Source: an uncultured Ruminococcus sp. (GTDB lineage Bacteria; Bacillota; Clostridia; Oscillospirales; Acutalibacteraceae). Taken from it: DNA of 38,407 bases. The position numbers were made by a program, and so were the translations under genes. The stretch spans positions 1 through 38,407 of the forward strand of contig CACYPH010000017.1 in the NCBI GenBank assembly GCA_902776185.1. Reading direction: 5' to 3'. Below, one piece after another: positions 15,794 to 21,977 of the stretch (within the stretch, counting starts at the first letter, position 1; each line of letters starts with the position of its first letter). The notes below the pieces were generated by a model. The model ran no database searches and had not been told where the DNA came from. It saw nothing but the letters and a program-made list of their open reading frames with translations.

Positions 15794-16327
15794 ATGATGA
15801 AAAAAGCAATTTGTATATGGTTATCTTTGCTGTTCATAGTAGCGCTGACCGGATGCAGTGAGATCGATACAAGCGCTGACACCTATGAGAAGTTTGCGGC
15901 TGAAAACGGGATCATGCCTACTATCGATTCTCTTAGCGATTGCCGGTCGGTACAAACGATGAAATACGAACGATTCGACATCCTGCCTGCATATACGCTG
16001 ATCGCGGAGTATGACGCGGAGCATTATCCGTCGGCAGTAAATGCGGTTAATGAAAAATATACATTTCAGATGGAGCCGATGACCGATAAGGTCGAAGGAA
16101 ACAAGCTGAACCCGACTTTTTCTTATGACGGCTATGATTTCAGCGTTTTGAATCTGAAAAAGTACTGCAAAGAGGACAGCGAATTTCCGGAAGAACTGTA
16201 CTTTATCGGAATCAATAGAGAAGAACGCAAGATTGCCTATGTGTATTTTTATGATCAAAGTCTTGACGTAGCAAGCTCTCTTGAGCATATTTTGACATAC
16301 TACTGCGGATGGAGCAAGATACCATAA
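15794..16327 (+). CDS. Hypothetical lipoprotein
   Basis: A 177-residue protein with an N-terminal signal (KKAICIWLSLLFIVALTGC) whose last residue is the lipidation cysteine. The mature part is mixed alpha/beta with no motif I recognise; short blocks such as YTFQMEPMTDKVEG and EELYFIGINREERKIAYVYF look like a folded domain. Starts at 15794 and 15797 are both possible and the ribosome binding site is weak, suggesting coupling to the preceding DUF3592 gene. Codon use is more AT-rich than in neighbours. Function unknown. Confidence 0.7.
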   Translation: MMKKAICIWLSLLFIVALTGCSEIDTSADTYEKFAAENGIMPTIDSLSDCRSVQTMKYERFDILPAYTLIAEYDAEHYPSAVNAVNEKYTFQMEPMTDKVEGNKLNPTFSYDGYDFSVLNLKKYCKEDSEFPEELYFIGINREERKIAYVYFYDQSLDVASSLEHILTYYCGWSKIP

Positions 16328-16330
16328 AAA

Positions 16331-16362
16331 CAGCCGTCACAAGCATTTCGCTTGCGACGGCT
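16331..16362 (-). terminator. Terminator of the Rrf2 gene
   Basis: CAGCCGTC (16331-16338) pairs with GACGGCTG (16355-16362), with CAAGC/GCTTG inside and one mismatch. On the minus strand it is followed by TTTTTATGG, directly after the rrf2 stop. It may also act weakly on the plus strand. Confidence 0.75.
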
Positions 16363-16377
16363 GAACTTTTGATGGAA

Positions 16378-16806
16378 TTATATGACATATTGGTCGGCGG
16401 CGTCCGCGGCGGTCAGATCGCTCAGGTGGATGCTGTCGAAATACTTGTTGGTCATGTCGTAAAAATCGCGCCAGATCTTGATCGTGCGGCATTCGCTCAT
16501 GCGGTCGCACGGCTCGGCGTCAGGCGACAGACACGATACCGGTGCGAGATCGCCCTCGGTCAATCGCAGTACCTCGCCGACAGTATAGTCGGAGGGATCG
16601 CGGGTCAGTTTATAACCGCCGCCTTTTCCGTGGACGCCCTCGATCAGCTTAGCTTTGGTCAGCGTCGGAAGGATACGCTCCAGATATTTCAGCGAGATCT
16701 TCTGCCGCGCGGCAACGTCCTTCATCGGGATGTATTTGCCGTTGTTATTGTCTGCAAGGTCGATCAGCACGCGCAGTGCGTAGCGGCCTCGGGTTGAAAT
16801 CATCAT
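16378..16806 (-). CDS. Rrf2-family transcriptional regulator with Fe-S type cysteines
   Basis: A 142-residue winged-helix repressor of the Rrf2 family. The N-terminal part (ISTRGRYALRVLIDLADN, then QKISLKYLERILPTLTKAKLIEGVHGKGGGYKL) is the DNA-binding domain. Three cysteines, C92, C100 and C106 (spacing Cx7Cx5C), lie where IscR and NsrR ligate an Fe-S cluster; cluster-free CymR lacks them. It is divergent from mnmA. An ACCTACC motif occurs in its own promoter spacer and again at the cysK promoter, so regulation of sulfur/Fe-S genes is inferred. Confidence 0.88.
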   Translation of the reverse strand: MMISTRGRYALRVLIDLADNNNGKYIPMKDVAARQKISLKYLERILPTLTKAKLIEGVHGKGGGYKLTRDPSDYTVGEVLRLTEGDLAPVSCLSPDAEPCDRMSECRTIKIWRDFYDMTNKYFDSIHLSDLTAADAADQYVI

Positions 16807-16848
16807 ATAGATACCTTCTTTATGACAGCGTTTCTTTTACTGTATGGT

Positions 16849-16910
16849 ATTATACCACAAATCAGGTAGGTAAATCAAGTCTTTACACCGCATTTCTTTT
16901 CTTGTATAAT
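16849..16910. promoter_or_regulatory. Divergent rrf2/mnmA promoters with a shared ACCTACC motif
   Basis: Minus strand: TTGATT (16878-16873), 18-bp spacer, TATAAT (16854-16849) for rrf2. Plus strand: TTTACA (16882-16887), 17-bp spacer, TATAAT (16905-16910) for mnmA. ACCTACC on the minus strand (16871-16865) lies inside the rrf2 spacer, close to the mnmA -35, and is a candidate Rrf2 operator. Confidence 0.65.
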
Positions 16911-16937
16911 AAGAAAAAATACGGAATGAGAGTGAAT

Positions 16938-17993
16938 ATGAAAGCACTGATTGCGATGAGCGGCGGCGTCGACAGCTCGGTAGCCGCACTGTTGATGAAA
17001 GAATATGAGCGCATCGGCTGTACGATGCGGCTGTTTGACGGCGAGGACGTCGAGAACGGGCGGGACAACACCTGCTGTTCGCTCGACGATGTCGAGGATG
17101 CGCGCGCTGTTTGCGTACGCATGGGCATCCCGCATTATACCTTTAATTTCAAGAACGACTTCAAAGAAAAGATCATCGATAAATTCATCGATTATTATCG
17201 CCGCGGTATGACGCCCAATCCCTGTATCGACTGCAACCGATACCTGAAATTCGACCGCCTGTATGACCGCGCCCGCGAACTTTCCTGTGACGTCATCGTC
17301 ACCGGACATTATGCGCGGATCGAGGAGCATGACGGAAAATACCTGCTGAAAAAAGCTGCCGATCCCGCTAAGGATCAGAGCTATGTCCTCTATTCGCTGA
17401 CGCAGGAACAGCTCAGCCACACGCGCTTTCCGCTCGGAGAGCTCAGCAAGGACGAGGTGCGCCGGATCGCAGAGGAAAACGGCTTTGTCAATGCGAAAAA
17501 GCCCGACAGTCAGGATATCTGCTTTGTCCCCGACGGCGACTACGCAGGATTTATTGAGCGGCACGGCGGCAAGGTTGAGACCGGCGATTTTCTGACCACC
17601 GACGGCAAAGTTCTCGGCAGGCACAAGGGGATCGTCCACTATACCATCGGTCAGCGCAAGCACCTCGGCATCAGCGTCGGCGCGCCGATCTATGTCGTCG
17701 GCATCCATCCCGAGAATAACACCGTCGTCCTCGGCGACGAGGAAAACCTCTTTCGTACCACGGCGACCGTGACGGACTTCAACTGGATCTCGGGAGAAGT
17801 TCCCGGGGAGCCGCTTCGCTGTAAGGCAAAGACCCGCTATCGCCAGAAGGAACAGCCTGCGACCGCAGCGGTGAATCCCGACGGTACGGTGACGCTGACA
17901 TTCGACGAACCCGTCCGCGCGATCACCCCCGGTCAGGCGGCGGTGCTGTATGACGGCGACATCGTACTCGGCGGCGGCACGATTATCGATTAA
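16938..17993 (+). CDS. mnmA: tRNA-specific 2-thiouridylase
   Basis: Cytosolic enzyme that inserts sulfur at position 2 of the wobble uridine in Lys, Glu and Gln tRNAs. The 352 residues include the ATP-binding loop SGGVDSS (8-14), the catalytic C96 in TPNPCIDCN and the persulfide-forming C195 in DSQDICFVPDGDY. KDQSYVLY (145-152) and HYTIGQRKHLGI are further family blocks. The start ATG 16938 gives the standard MKALIAMSGG beginning; ATG 16926 is an alternative, and neither has a strong binding site. The usual partner desulfurase iscS is not next to it. Confidence 0.94.
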   Translation: MKALIAMSGGVDSSVAALLMKEYERIGCTMRLFDGEDVENGRDNTCCSLDDVEDARAVCVRMGIPHYTFNFKNDFKEKIIDKFIDYYRRGMTPNPCIDCNRYLKFDRLYDRARELSCDVIVTGHYARIEEHDGKYLLKKAADPAKDQSYVLYSLTQEQLSHTRFPLGELSKDEVRRIAEENGFVNAKKPDSQDICFVPDGDYAGFIERHGGKVETGDFLTTDGKVLGRHKGIVHYTIGQRKHLGISVGAPIYVVGIHPENNTVVLGDEENLFRTTATVTDFNWISGEVPGEPLRCKAKTRYRQKEQPATAAVNPDGTVTLTFDEPVRAITPGQAAVLYDGDIVLGGGTIID

Positions 17994-18001
17994 AAACAAT
18001 T

Positions 18002-18026
18002 TGTAGGGGAGGGGCTTGCTCCTCCC
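18002..18026 (+). repeat. Short GGGAGGGG-CTTG-CTCCTCCC palindromic repeat
   Basis: GTAGGGGAGGGGCTTGCTCCTCCC is followed by a separate terminator. A near copy is at 19781-19801 in the cysK leader. This is a small intergenic hairpin family, distinct from the GGCTCCCTTTGG repeat. Confidence 0.55.
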
Positions 18027-18028
18027 AA

Positions 18029-18057
18029 AAAAGCTCCCGAGATGATCGGGAGCTTTT
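18029..18057. terminator. Bidirectional terminator between mnmA and the ECF S component
   Basis: The perfect 12-bp stem AAAAGCTCCCGA/TCGGGAGCTTTT (18029-18040, 18046-18057) lies between convergent genes. Confidence 0.9.
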
Positions 18058-18061
18058 GTAC

Positions 18062-18601
18062 TTACAGATCGCGGAGCATCCGTTTCTTGATATCCGCTTT
18101 GTCGAGTGCAATCGCGACGACGATGTAGATCAGCGCGGATGCGACAGCCTGGATGCTGTTCTCCGGCATCTTCCATAATGCGTCTACTAACGCGACCTGA
18201 AAGCTTCCGCCTGCCAAAAGGACACGGATCAGCTTTGAGATCGAGTAGCCGACGACGGTGACCAGTCCCGACGGGATGGTCATCAGCGCGTTGCGCTTTG
18301 TCAGCAATTTGTCGCCCTTCGAGCTGAAGAACACCGCGTTGATCGCCTTGATGATCACGGTGTAAATGATGGTTTCCGGATAGACCAGCAGGTCGGCGAT
18401 TCCGCCGCCGATCGCCGCCGCCAAGACGGCATAGGGCAGAGGCAGGAACGAAGCCGCCAGATAGATCATGCTGTCGCCGAGGTGGACATAGCCGCCGGTC
18501 GGCGTTTTGATTTGTACGAATGCGGTCATGACTGCGACCATCGCCGCAAACATCGCCGCGATCACGATCCGCAGGGTGCGGTCGGAGCGTTTTGGATTCA
18601 T
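18062..18601 (-). CDS. ECF transporter S component (substrate-binding membrane subunit)
   Basis: A 179-residue, roughly six-helix membrane protein of the ECF-transporter S-component fold (TIGR04002-like). The N-terminal helix motif (IVIAAMFAAMVAVMTAFVQI) and HLGDSMIYLAASFLPLPYAVLAAAIGGG are typical. S components bind a vitamin or precursor and share the EcfAAT module, which is not in this window. AAGGAGG lies before ATG 18601. No riboswitch was seen upstream, only repeat copies C and D, so the substrate cannot be assigned. Confidence 0.85.
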   Translation of the reverse strand: MNPKRSDRTLRIVIAAMFAAMVAVMTAFVQIKTPTGGYVHLGDSMIYLAASFLPLPYAVLAAAIGGGIADLLVYPETIIYTVIIKAINAVFFSSKGDKLLTKRNALMTIPSGLVTVVGYSISKLIRVLLAGGSFQVALVDALWKMPENSIQAVASALIYIVVAIALDKADIKKRMLRDL

Positions 18602-18619
18602 AATATATACCTCCTTAGA

Positions 18620-18668
18620 GACTCCTTTTGGTAAAAGGAGCTGTCAGCTTTAGCTGACTGAGGAATTG
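18620..18668 (+). repeat. Dispersed hairpin repeat, copy C
   Basis: A variant of the family (GACTCCTTTTGGTAAAAGGAGC, then CAGCTTTAGCTG, then ACTGAGGAATTG). Together with copy D it forms an inverted pair enclosing about 63 bp, a possible full-length element at 18620-18788. Confidence 0.75.
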
Positions 18669-18731
18669 CAGTATGGAGCGGAGCGACAAACCGAATAAAA
18701 CAGTGTTTCTCGCTGCGCTCGATCAATTATG

Positions 18732-18788
18732 CAATTCATCCGTCGCCGGACGATGCGTCCGACGACACCTTCCTTTACCAAAGGAAGG
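18732..18788 (-). repeat. Dispersed hairpin repeat, copy D (reverse orientation)
   Basis: CAATTCATC, a GC-rich stem and TTCCTTTACCAAAGGAAGG. The segment between C and D has its own inverted arms (GAGCGGAGCGA with TCGCTGCGCTC), so the whole 169 bp can fold into one long imperfect hairpin. Confidence 0.7.
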
Positions 18789-18793
18789 CACTG

Positions 18794-19726
18794 TCAGTCC
18801 TGGAACAGCGGTGTCGACAGGTAGCGGTCGCCGGTGTCGGGCAGGAGAACAACGATGTTCTTGCCTGCATTCTCGGGACGCTTTGCCAGCTCGATCGCCG
18901 TATAAGCTGCCGCGCCGGAGGAAATACCTACCAGCACGCCCTCGGACTTGCCGATGAGCTTACCGGTCGCGAACGCATCCTCGTTGGATACCGGGAACAC
19001 CTCGTCGTAGACCTTAGTGTTCAGTACATCGGGGACAAAGCCTGCGCCGATACCCTGGATCTTATGTGCGCCTGCAGTACCCTTGGAGAGGACAGGAGAG
19101 CTTTCCGGCTCAACTGCGACGACCTTGACGTCGGGGTTTTGAGATTTTAAATATTCGCCTACGCCGGTGACGGTACCGCCTGTACCGACGCCTGCGACGA
19201 AGATGTCGACCTTGCCGTCTGTATCGGCATAGATCTCGGGACCTGTGGTCGCGCGGTGGATCGCAGGGTTAGCGGGGTTGACGAACTGTCCGGGGATGAA
19301 GCTGTTTTCGATCTCTTTGGAGAGTTCCTCAGCCTTGGCGATCGCGCCCTTCATACCCTTTGCGCCGTCGGTCAGCACCAGCTCTGCGCCGTATGCCTTC
19401 ATCAGCTGGCGGCGTTCTACGGACATCGTCTCGGGCATCACGATGATGATGCGATAGCCCTTAGCAGCGGCGACTGCCGCAAGACCGATACCGGTATTGC
19501 CGGAGGTCGGCTCGATAATGACCGAACCTTCTTTGAGCAGTCCCTTTTCCTCAGCGTCGTCGATCATCGCCTTGGCGATACGATCCTTGACGGAGCCTGC
19601 GGGGTTGAAGTACTCGAGCTTCGCGTAGATCTTTGCGTTCAGGTTCTGTGCTTTTTCAATATGGACCAGCTCTAAGAGCGGGGTCTTTCCGATCAGTTGG
19701 TCAGCAGATGTATAAATATTAGCCAT
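18794..19726 (-). CDS. cysK: Cysteine synthase A (O-acetylserine sulfhydrylase)
   Basis: PLP enzyme that makes cysteine from O-acetylserine and sulfide. The 310 residues include the PLP lysine K47 in GSVKDRIA, the substrate loop TSGNTG (74-79) and the phosphate-binding [10 protein letters not shown] loop. [11 protein letters not shown] near the C-terminus is another family block. AAGGAG lies seven bases before ATG 19726. A leader of about 185 nt precedes the gene, with a possible leader peptide and hairpins. An ACCTACC motif at the promoter links it to the Rrf2 regulator. Confidence 0.95.
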   Translation of the reverse strand: MANIYTSADQLIGKTPLLELVHIEKAQNLNAKIYAKLEYFNPAGSVKDRIAKAMIDDAEEKGLLKEGSVIIEPTSGNTGIGLAAVAAAKGYRIIIVMPETMSVERRQLMKAYGAELVLTDGAKGMKGAIAKAEELSKEIENSFIPGQFVNPANPAIHRATTGPEIYADTDGKVDIFVAGVGTGGTVTGVGEYLKSQNPDVKVVAVEPESSPVLSKGTAGAHKIQGIGAGFVPDVLNTKVYDEVFPVSNEDAFATGKLIGKSEGVLVGISSGAAAYTAIELAKRPENAGKNIVVLLPDTGDRYLSTPLFQD

Positions 19727-19780
19727 AATGGTTCTCCTTATTATATAGTATCATTTTTTGTTTGTAAAGATAAATTTGTG

Positions 19781-19801
19781 GGGGAGGGACTTGCTCCTCC
19801 C
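19781..19801 (-). repeat. Palindromic GGGAGG...CCTCCC hairpin in the cysK leader
   Basis: GGGAGG (19782-19787) pairs with CCTCCC (19796-19801). It is a near copy of 18002-18026. It has no adjacent T-run, so it is not an obvious terminator. Confidence 0.5.
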
Positions 19802-19828
19802 GACCGGGTAAATGTGAAAACGCGGTAT

Positions 19829-19873
19829 TCACATTCGACATCGGAACCGGCTGTTGTAATGCGTGTTGCTCAT
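19829..19873 (-). CDS. Candidate 14-codon leader peptide of cysK
   Basis: An ATG at 19873 preceded by an excellent ribosome binding site (AAGGTGAT) opens a reading frame encoding MSNTHYNSRFRCRM and then TGA. It lies on the cysK transcript about 100 nt before cysK. A perfect 8-bp hairpin (19811-19818 with 19828-19835) covers its last codons and stop. The cysteine codon two codons before the end suggests control of cysK by cysteine supply through ribosome stalling. The peptide is too short for homology and remains a candidate. Confidence 0.5.
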   Translation of the reverse strand: MSNTHYNSRFRCRM

Positions 19874-19895
19874 TTAATCACCTTCCATAAGCCCC

Positions 19896-19946
19896 ACCAA
19901 CTAGGTAGGTTGGTATTATAATATCACGATTTGATCAAAATGTCAA
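19896..19946 (-). promoter_or_regulatory. cysK promoter with a candidate Rrf2 operator
   Basis: On the minus strand TTGACA (19946-19941), 17-bp spacer, TATTAT (19923-19918). Just downstream is ACCAACCTACCTAGTTGGT (19914-19896), an inverted repeat containing the ACCTACC also found in the rrf2 promoter. Confidence 0.65.
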
Positions 19947-19996
19947 TACTTTTTTGAAAGTTTGCGGAAAGTTTCGGATTGACGATCAGCAAGCTG

Positions 19997-20025
19997 TTGT
20001 TTTTTGAAGTGCTTTCAATTATAAT
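19997..20025 (+). promoter_or_regulatory. Promoter of the nitrilase-family gene
   Basis: TTGTTT (19997-20002), 17-bp spacer, TATAAT (20020-20025). The start point falls near 20032, so an ATG at 20032 would be leaderless and the downstream ATG 20059 is preferred. Confidence 0.6.
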
Positions 20026-20058
20026 ATAAATATGATTTTTAAGACATTGGGTGGTAGT

Positions 20059-20904
20059 ATGATATTCAGAGTTGCTGTTTTACAAATGCGTTCCGCAAAT
20101 CGCGAAATCGAAAAAAATCGGGAAATCGTCATCCGATATATGAATGAAGCGAAAGCGAATCAGGCGGATATCCTACTGCTCCCGGAGTGTTTTTTGACAG
20201 GATATGATTTGACAATAGACAACGCTGCAGCGCTGTCGGACGAGGCTTTCACGGGCCTTTGCGAAAAAGCGAAAGAGCTTTCAGTCGGTGTAGCGGCAAC
20301 TGCACTGACAAAAGGAAAGAATCACCCTCAGAATACTGCATATATTATCAGTAAAGATGGGGAGATACTGATGAAATACGCGAAGGTTCATACCTGCGAC
20401 TTTGCAGACGAAAGAGCGCTCGAGTACGGCGACGAGTTCAAGGTATGTGATTTTGACGGTGTAAAAATCGGCGTTATGATATGTTATGATCGGGAATATC
20501 CAGAAAGCGCGAGAATATTAATGCTAAAAGGCGCAGAGATAATTCTTGTGCCTAATGACTGCGGCAGCATGAAGCCGCGAGTGCAGGCGTTATCAACAAG
20601 AGCTTACGAAAATATGTGCGGAGTGGCAATGGCGAATCCGAACGGCAGAAATGCCGGTAACTCCTGTGCATTCAGCCCGATTTGCTGGGATGATCAAGGT
20701 GAGTGTGCTGACAATACATTATTGCTCTGTGATGCTGAGCAAGAAGGGTTGTTCTATGCAGATTTTGATTTAGACATCATCCGAGCTTACCGTGAGCGGG
20801 AGATGATGGGAAATACTTTCAGAAAAGTCAATACATATTCAGAGCTGTTGAATAAGAGGATCGATTATCCGTTTATCAGAGAAGGGCAGAATAGGAATAC
20901 ATGA
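20059..20904 (+). CDS. Carbon-nitrogen hydrolase (nitrilase superfamily)
   Basis: A 281-residue amidohydrolase with the Glu-Lys-Cys triad: E43 (LLLPECFLTGYD), K109 (YAKVHTCDF) and C142 (GVMICYDREYPES). The family hydrolyses amides such as carbamoyl-putrescine or omega-amides; the substrate here cannot be told. The gene starts at ATG 20059 after GGGTGG. It is a single gene with its own promoter. Codon use is clearly more AT-rich than in rimP-nusA or cysK, which suggests acquisition. The promoter of a small RNA begins three bases after its stop. Confidence 0.9.
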   Translation: MIFRVAVLQMRSANREIEKNREIVIRYMNEAKANQADILLLPECFLTGYDLTIDNAAALSDEAFTGLCEKAKELSVGVAATALTKGKNHPQNTAYIISKDGEILMKYAKVHTCDFADERALEYGDEFKVCDFDGVKIGVMICYDREYPESARILMLKGAEIILVPNDCGSMKPRVQALSTRAYENMCGVAMANPNGRNAGNSCAFSPICWDDQGECADNTLLLCDAEQEGLFYADFDLDIIRAYREREMMGNTFRKVNTYSELLNKRIDYPFIREGQNRNT

Positions 20905-20906
20905 AC

Positions 20907-20934
20907 TTGACAATCCCATCAAATCTGCTATAAT
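20907..20934 (+). promoter_or_regulatory. Promoter of the candidate antitoxin RNA
   Basis: TTGACA (20907-20912), 16-bp spacer, TATAAT (20929-20934): full consensus hexamers. The start would be near 20941 and no protein-coding frame follows on this strand. Confidence 0.75.
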
Positions 20935-20940
20935 AGAATT

Positions 20941-21025
20941 GAACAAGGAGCTATCCGATAGACGGTTAGCCCGAATAACGTTTAAAAGTAACCGTTACCT
21001 TTGGCTTGGGCGGTTACTTTTTTAT
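20941..21025 (+). ncRNA. Candidate antisense antitoxin RNA of a type I toxin-antitoxin locus
   Basis: A transcript of about 85 nt is predicted from a consensus promoter to a strong hairpin terminator. It contains no open frame with a ribosome binding site. Its 3' part is antisense to the last codons and stop of the 23-codon peptide gene on the other strand. Its 5' part (20945-20972) resembles the 5' end of the convergent toxin transcript. The layout matches type I toxin-antitoxin pairs with overlapping 3' ends. It is a prediction from sequence only. Confidence 0.6.
20984..21023. terminator. Shared bidirectional terminator of the toxin and antitoxin RNAs
   Basis: AAAAGTAACCG (20984-20994) pairs with CGGTTACTTTT (21011-21021). 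A T-run follows on the plus side and TTTT lies within the arm on the minus side. The toxin stop codon (TAA, 21016-21014) lies in one arm. Confidence 0.8.
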
Positions 21026-21085
21026 ACTCAAAATAAATCCTATGGAATACAAGAGTATAAGCGCGAAAATGAAATACATCTCCAT
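21014..21085 (-). CDS. Candidate 23-residue hydrophobic type I toxin peptide
   Basis: The frame starts MEMYFIFALI and ends in SIKK; nearly all residues between are hydrophobic, giving one membrane-spanning helix with a basic C-terminus. A strong ribosome binding site (GAGGGTGAT) lies three bases before ATG 21085. The ~125-nt 5' leader can hide this site: ACCCTCT in an upstream hairpin is complementary to AGAGGGT of the site. A consensus promoter lies at 21245-21217. Size and character resemble known type I toxins (Ibs, TxpA/BsrG and Fst classes), but I recognise no specific family. Confidence 0.6.
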   Translation of the reverse strand: MEMYFIFALILLYSIGFILSIKK

Positions 21086-21172
21086 GCTATCACCCTCTAT
21101 ATACAGATTCCCCTAAGGGTTTCTATGTAAACAGAGGGTCACAGTCCCTCTGTAATGACTAAGGTCAATAGA

Positions 21173-21208
21173 GGGCTAACCGCCTACCGTTTATATGGAT
21201 AACTCCTT
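21173..21208 (-). repeat. 5'-end sequence shared with the antitoxin RNA (inverted in DNA)
   Basis: On the minus strand AAGGAGTTATCC, then ACGG, then CGGTTAGCCC. On the plus strand 20945-20972 reads AAGGAGCTATCC, then GACGGTTAGCCC. Both transcripts therefore begin with nearly the same sequence. Confidence 0.65.
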
Positions 21209-21216
21209 GCGTCGTC

Positions 21217-21245
21217 AATATACCAAAGATATCTGTTATTGTCAA
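21217..21245 (-). promoter_or_regulatory. Promoter of the toxin mRNA
   Basis: On the minus strand TTGACA (21245-21240), 17-bp spacer, TATATT (21222-21217). The start would be near 21210, about 125 nt upstream of the toxin ATG. Confidence 0.75.
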
Positions 21246-21299
21246 CAAAAGCAACAGTATCGTAACCCGAACAGAGATATGATTGTCTATAGTAAACAG

Positions 21300-21328
21300 T
21301 TGACAAATCGCAAAAACAGTGCTACAAT
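21300..21328 (+). promoter_or_regulatory. Promoter of the rimP-nusA-infB operon
   Basis: TTGACA (21300-21305), 17-bp spacer, TACAAT (21323-21328). Confidence 0.7.
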
Positions 21329-21341
21329 AGCTACAGTTGAA

Positions 21342-21386
21342 TATACTGTACAGTATAGAGTGGGTCTTGACGGATCCGCTCTTTTG
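21342..21386 (+). promoter_or_regulatory. rimP operon leader: 16-bp palindrome and attenuator-like hairpin
   Basis: TATACTGTACAGTATA (21342-21357) is a perfect palindrome just after the start point. It is followed by a 10-bp hairpin with two G-T pairs (21357-21366 with 21373-21382) and an interrupted T-run, TTTTGTATT. In Bacillus subtilis the ylxS(rimP)-nusA operon is autoregulated by a NusA-dependent terminator in its leader; this hairpin is in the matching place. Confidence 0.6.
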
Positions 21387-21435
21387 TATTGTTATACGGT
21401 ATATACGCACACTTTCTCATGTCAGGGGTGAAATC

Positions 21436-21915
21436 ATGGCAAACAGCAAAGGAAAGAATACCGTATCGGCGGTGGAAGAGATCGCCCGACCGATCGCGGA
21501 GGATCTGGGTCTTGATATCTGGGACATCCGTTATCTCAAGGAAGGCTCACAGTGGTATCTCAGGATCTTCATCGATAAGGACGGCGGCGTCGATATCAAC
21601 GACTGCGAGCAGATGTCGCGCGCGCTGGATGAACCGCTCGACAAAGCGGATCCCATCGACGGCGAGTATATCCTCGAGGTCAGCTCCCCCGGCATCGAGC
21701 GTGAGCTTCTGAAACCCGAACATTTCTCAGCCTTTATCGGCGCGGATATCATGGTCAAGATGATCCGTCCGATCGACGGCATCGGCAAAGAGTTCAAGGG
21801 CGTGCTGACGTCCTATGACGACGGCGAGGTCACCATCACCGACCACAGCGGCGAGAATACCGTCACCGTCAACAAAAAGGATGCGGCATATATCAAATTA
21901 GATGATTTTGATTGA
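21436..21915 (+). CDS. rimP: Ribosome maturation factor RimP
   Basis: A 159-residue protein needed for 30S subunit maturation. ARPIAEDLGLDIWDIRYLKEG, then LRIFIDKDGGVDINDCEQMSRALDEPLD, then YILEVSSPGIERELL are the conserved blocks of the N-terminal domain, ending in the family signature SSPGIERELL. The C-terminal SH3-like domain follows. ATG 21436 has AGGGGTGA upstream; the frame continues upstream through the leader hairpin and is not used there. It is the first gene of the operon and is followed by nusA, the standard order. Confidence 0.94.
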   Translation: MANSKGKNTVSAVEEIARPIAEDLGLDIWDIRYLKEGSQWYLRIFIDKDGGVDINDCEQMSRALDEPLDKADPIDGEYILEVSSPGIERELLKPEHFSAFIGADIMVKMIRPIDGIGKEFKGVLTSYDDGEVTITDHSGENTVTVNKKDAAYIKLDDFD

Positions 21916-21977
21916 TCATCCATTATATAACCAACCACCGACTAAGAACTAAAGTAAGAAAGGTCTGATTTGGAAAA

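Noticed and set aside
18602-18793. A vitamin riboswitch upstream of the ECF S component
   Set aside because: The region is fully explained by repeat copies C and D; no TPP, FMN or cobalamin consensus was found.
19740-19768. A second cysK promoter (TTTACA, 17 bp, TATAAT on the minus strand)
   Set aside because: The hexamers fit, but the start point would fall in the ribosome binding site and remove it. It is probably AT-rich coincidence; the upstream promoter is preferred.
21195-21431. A 78-codon plus-strand frame upstream of rimP
   Set aside because: It crosses the toxin promoter, the rimP promoter and the leader hairpin; the product is low complexity and has no ribosome binding site.
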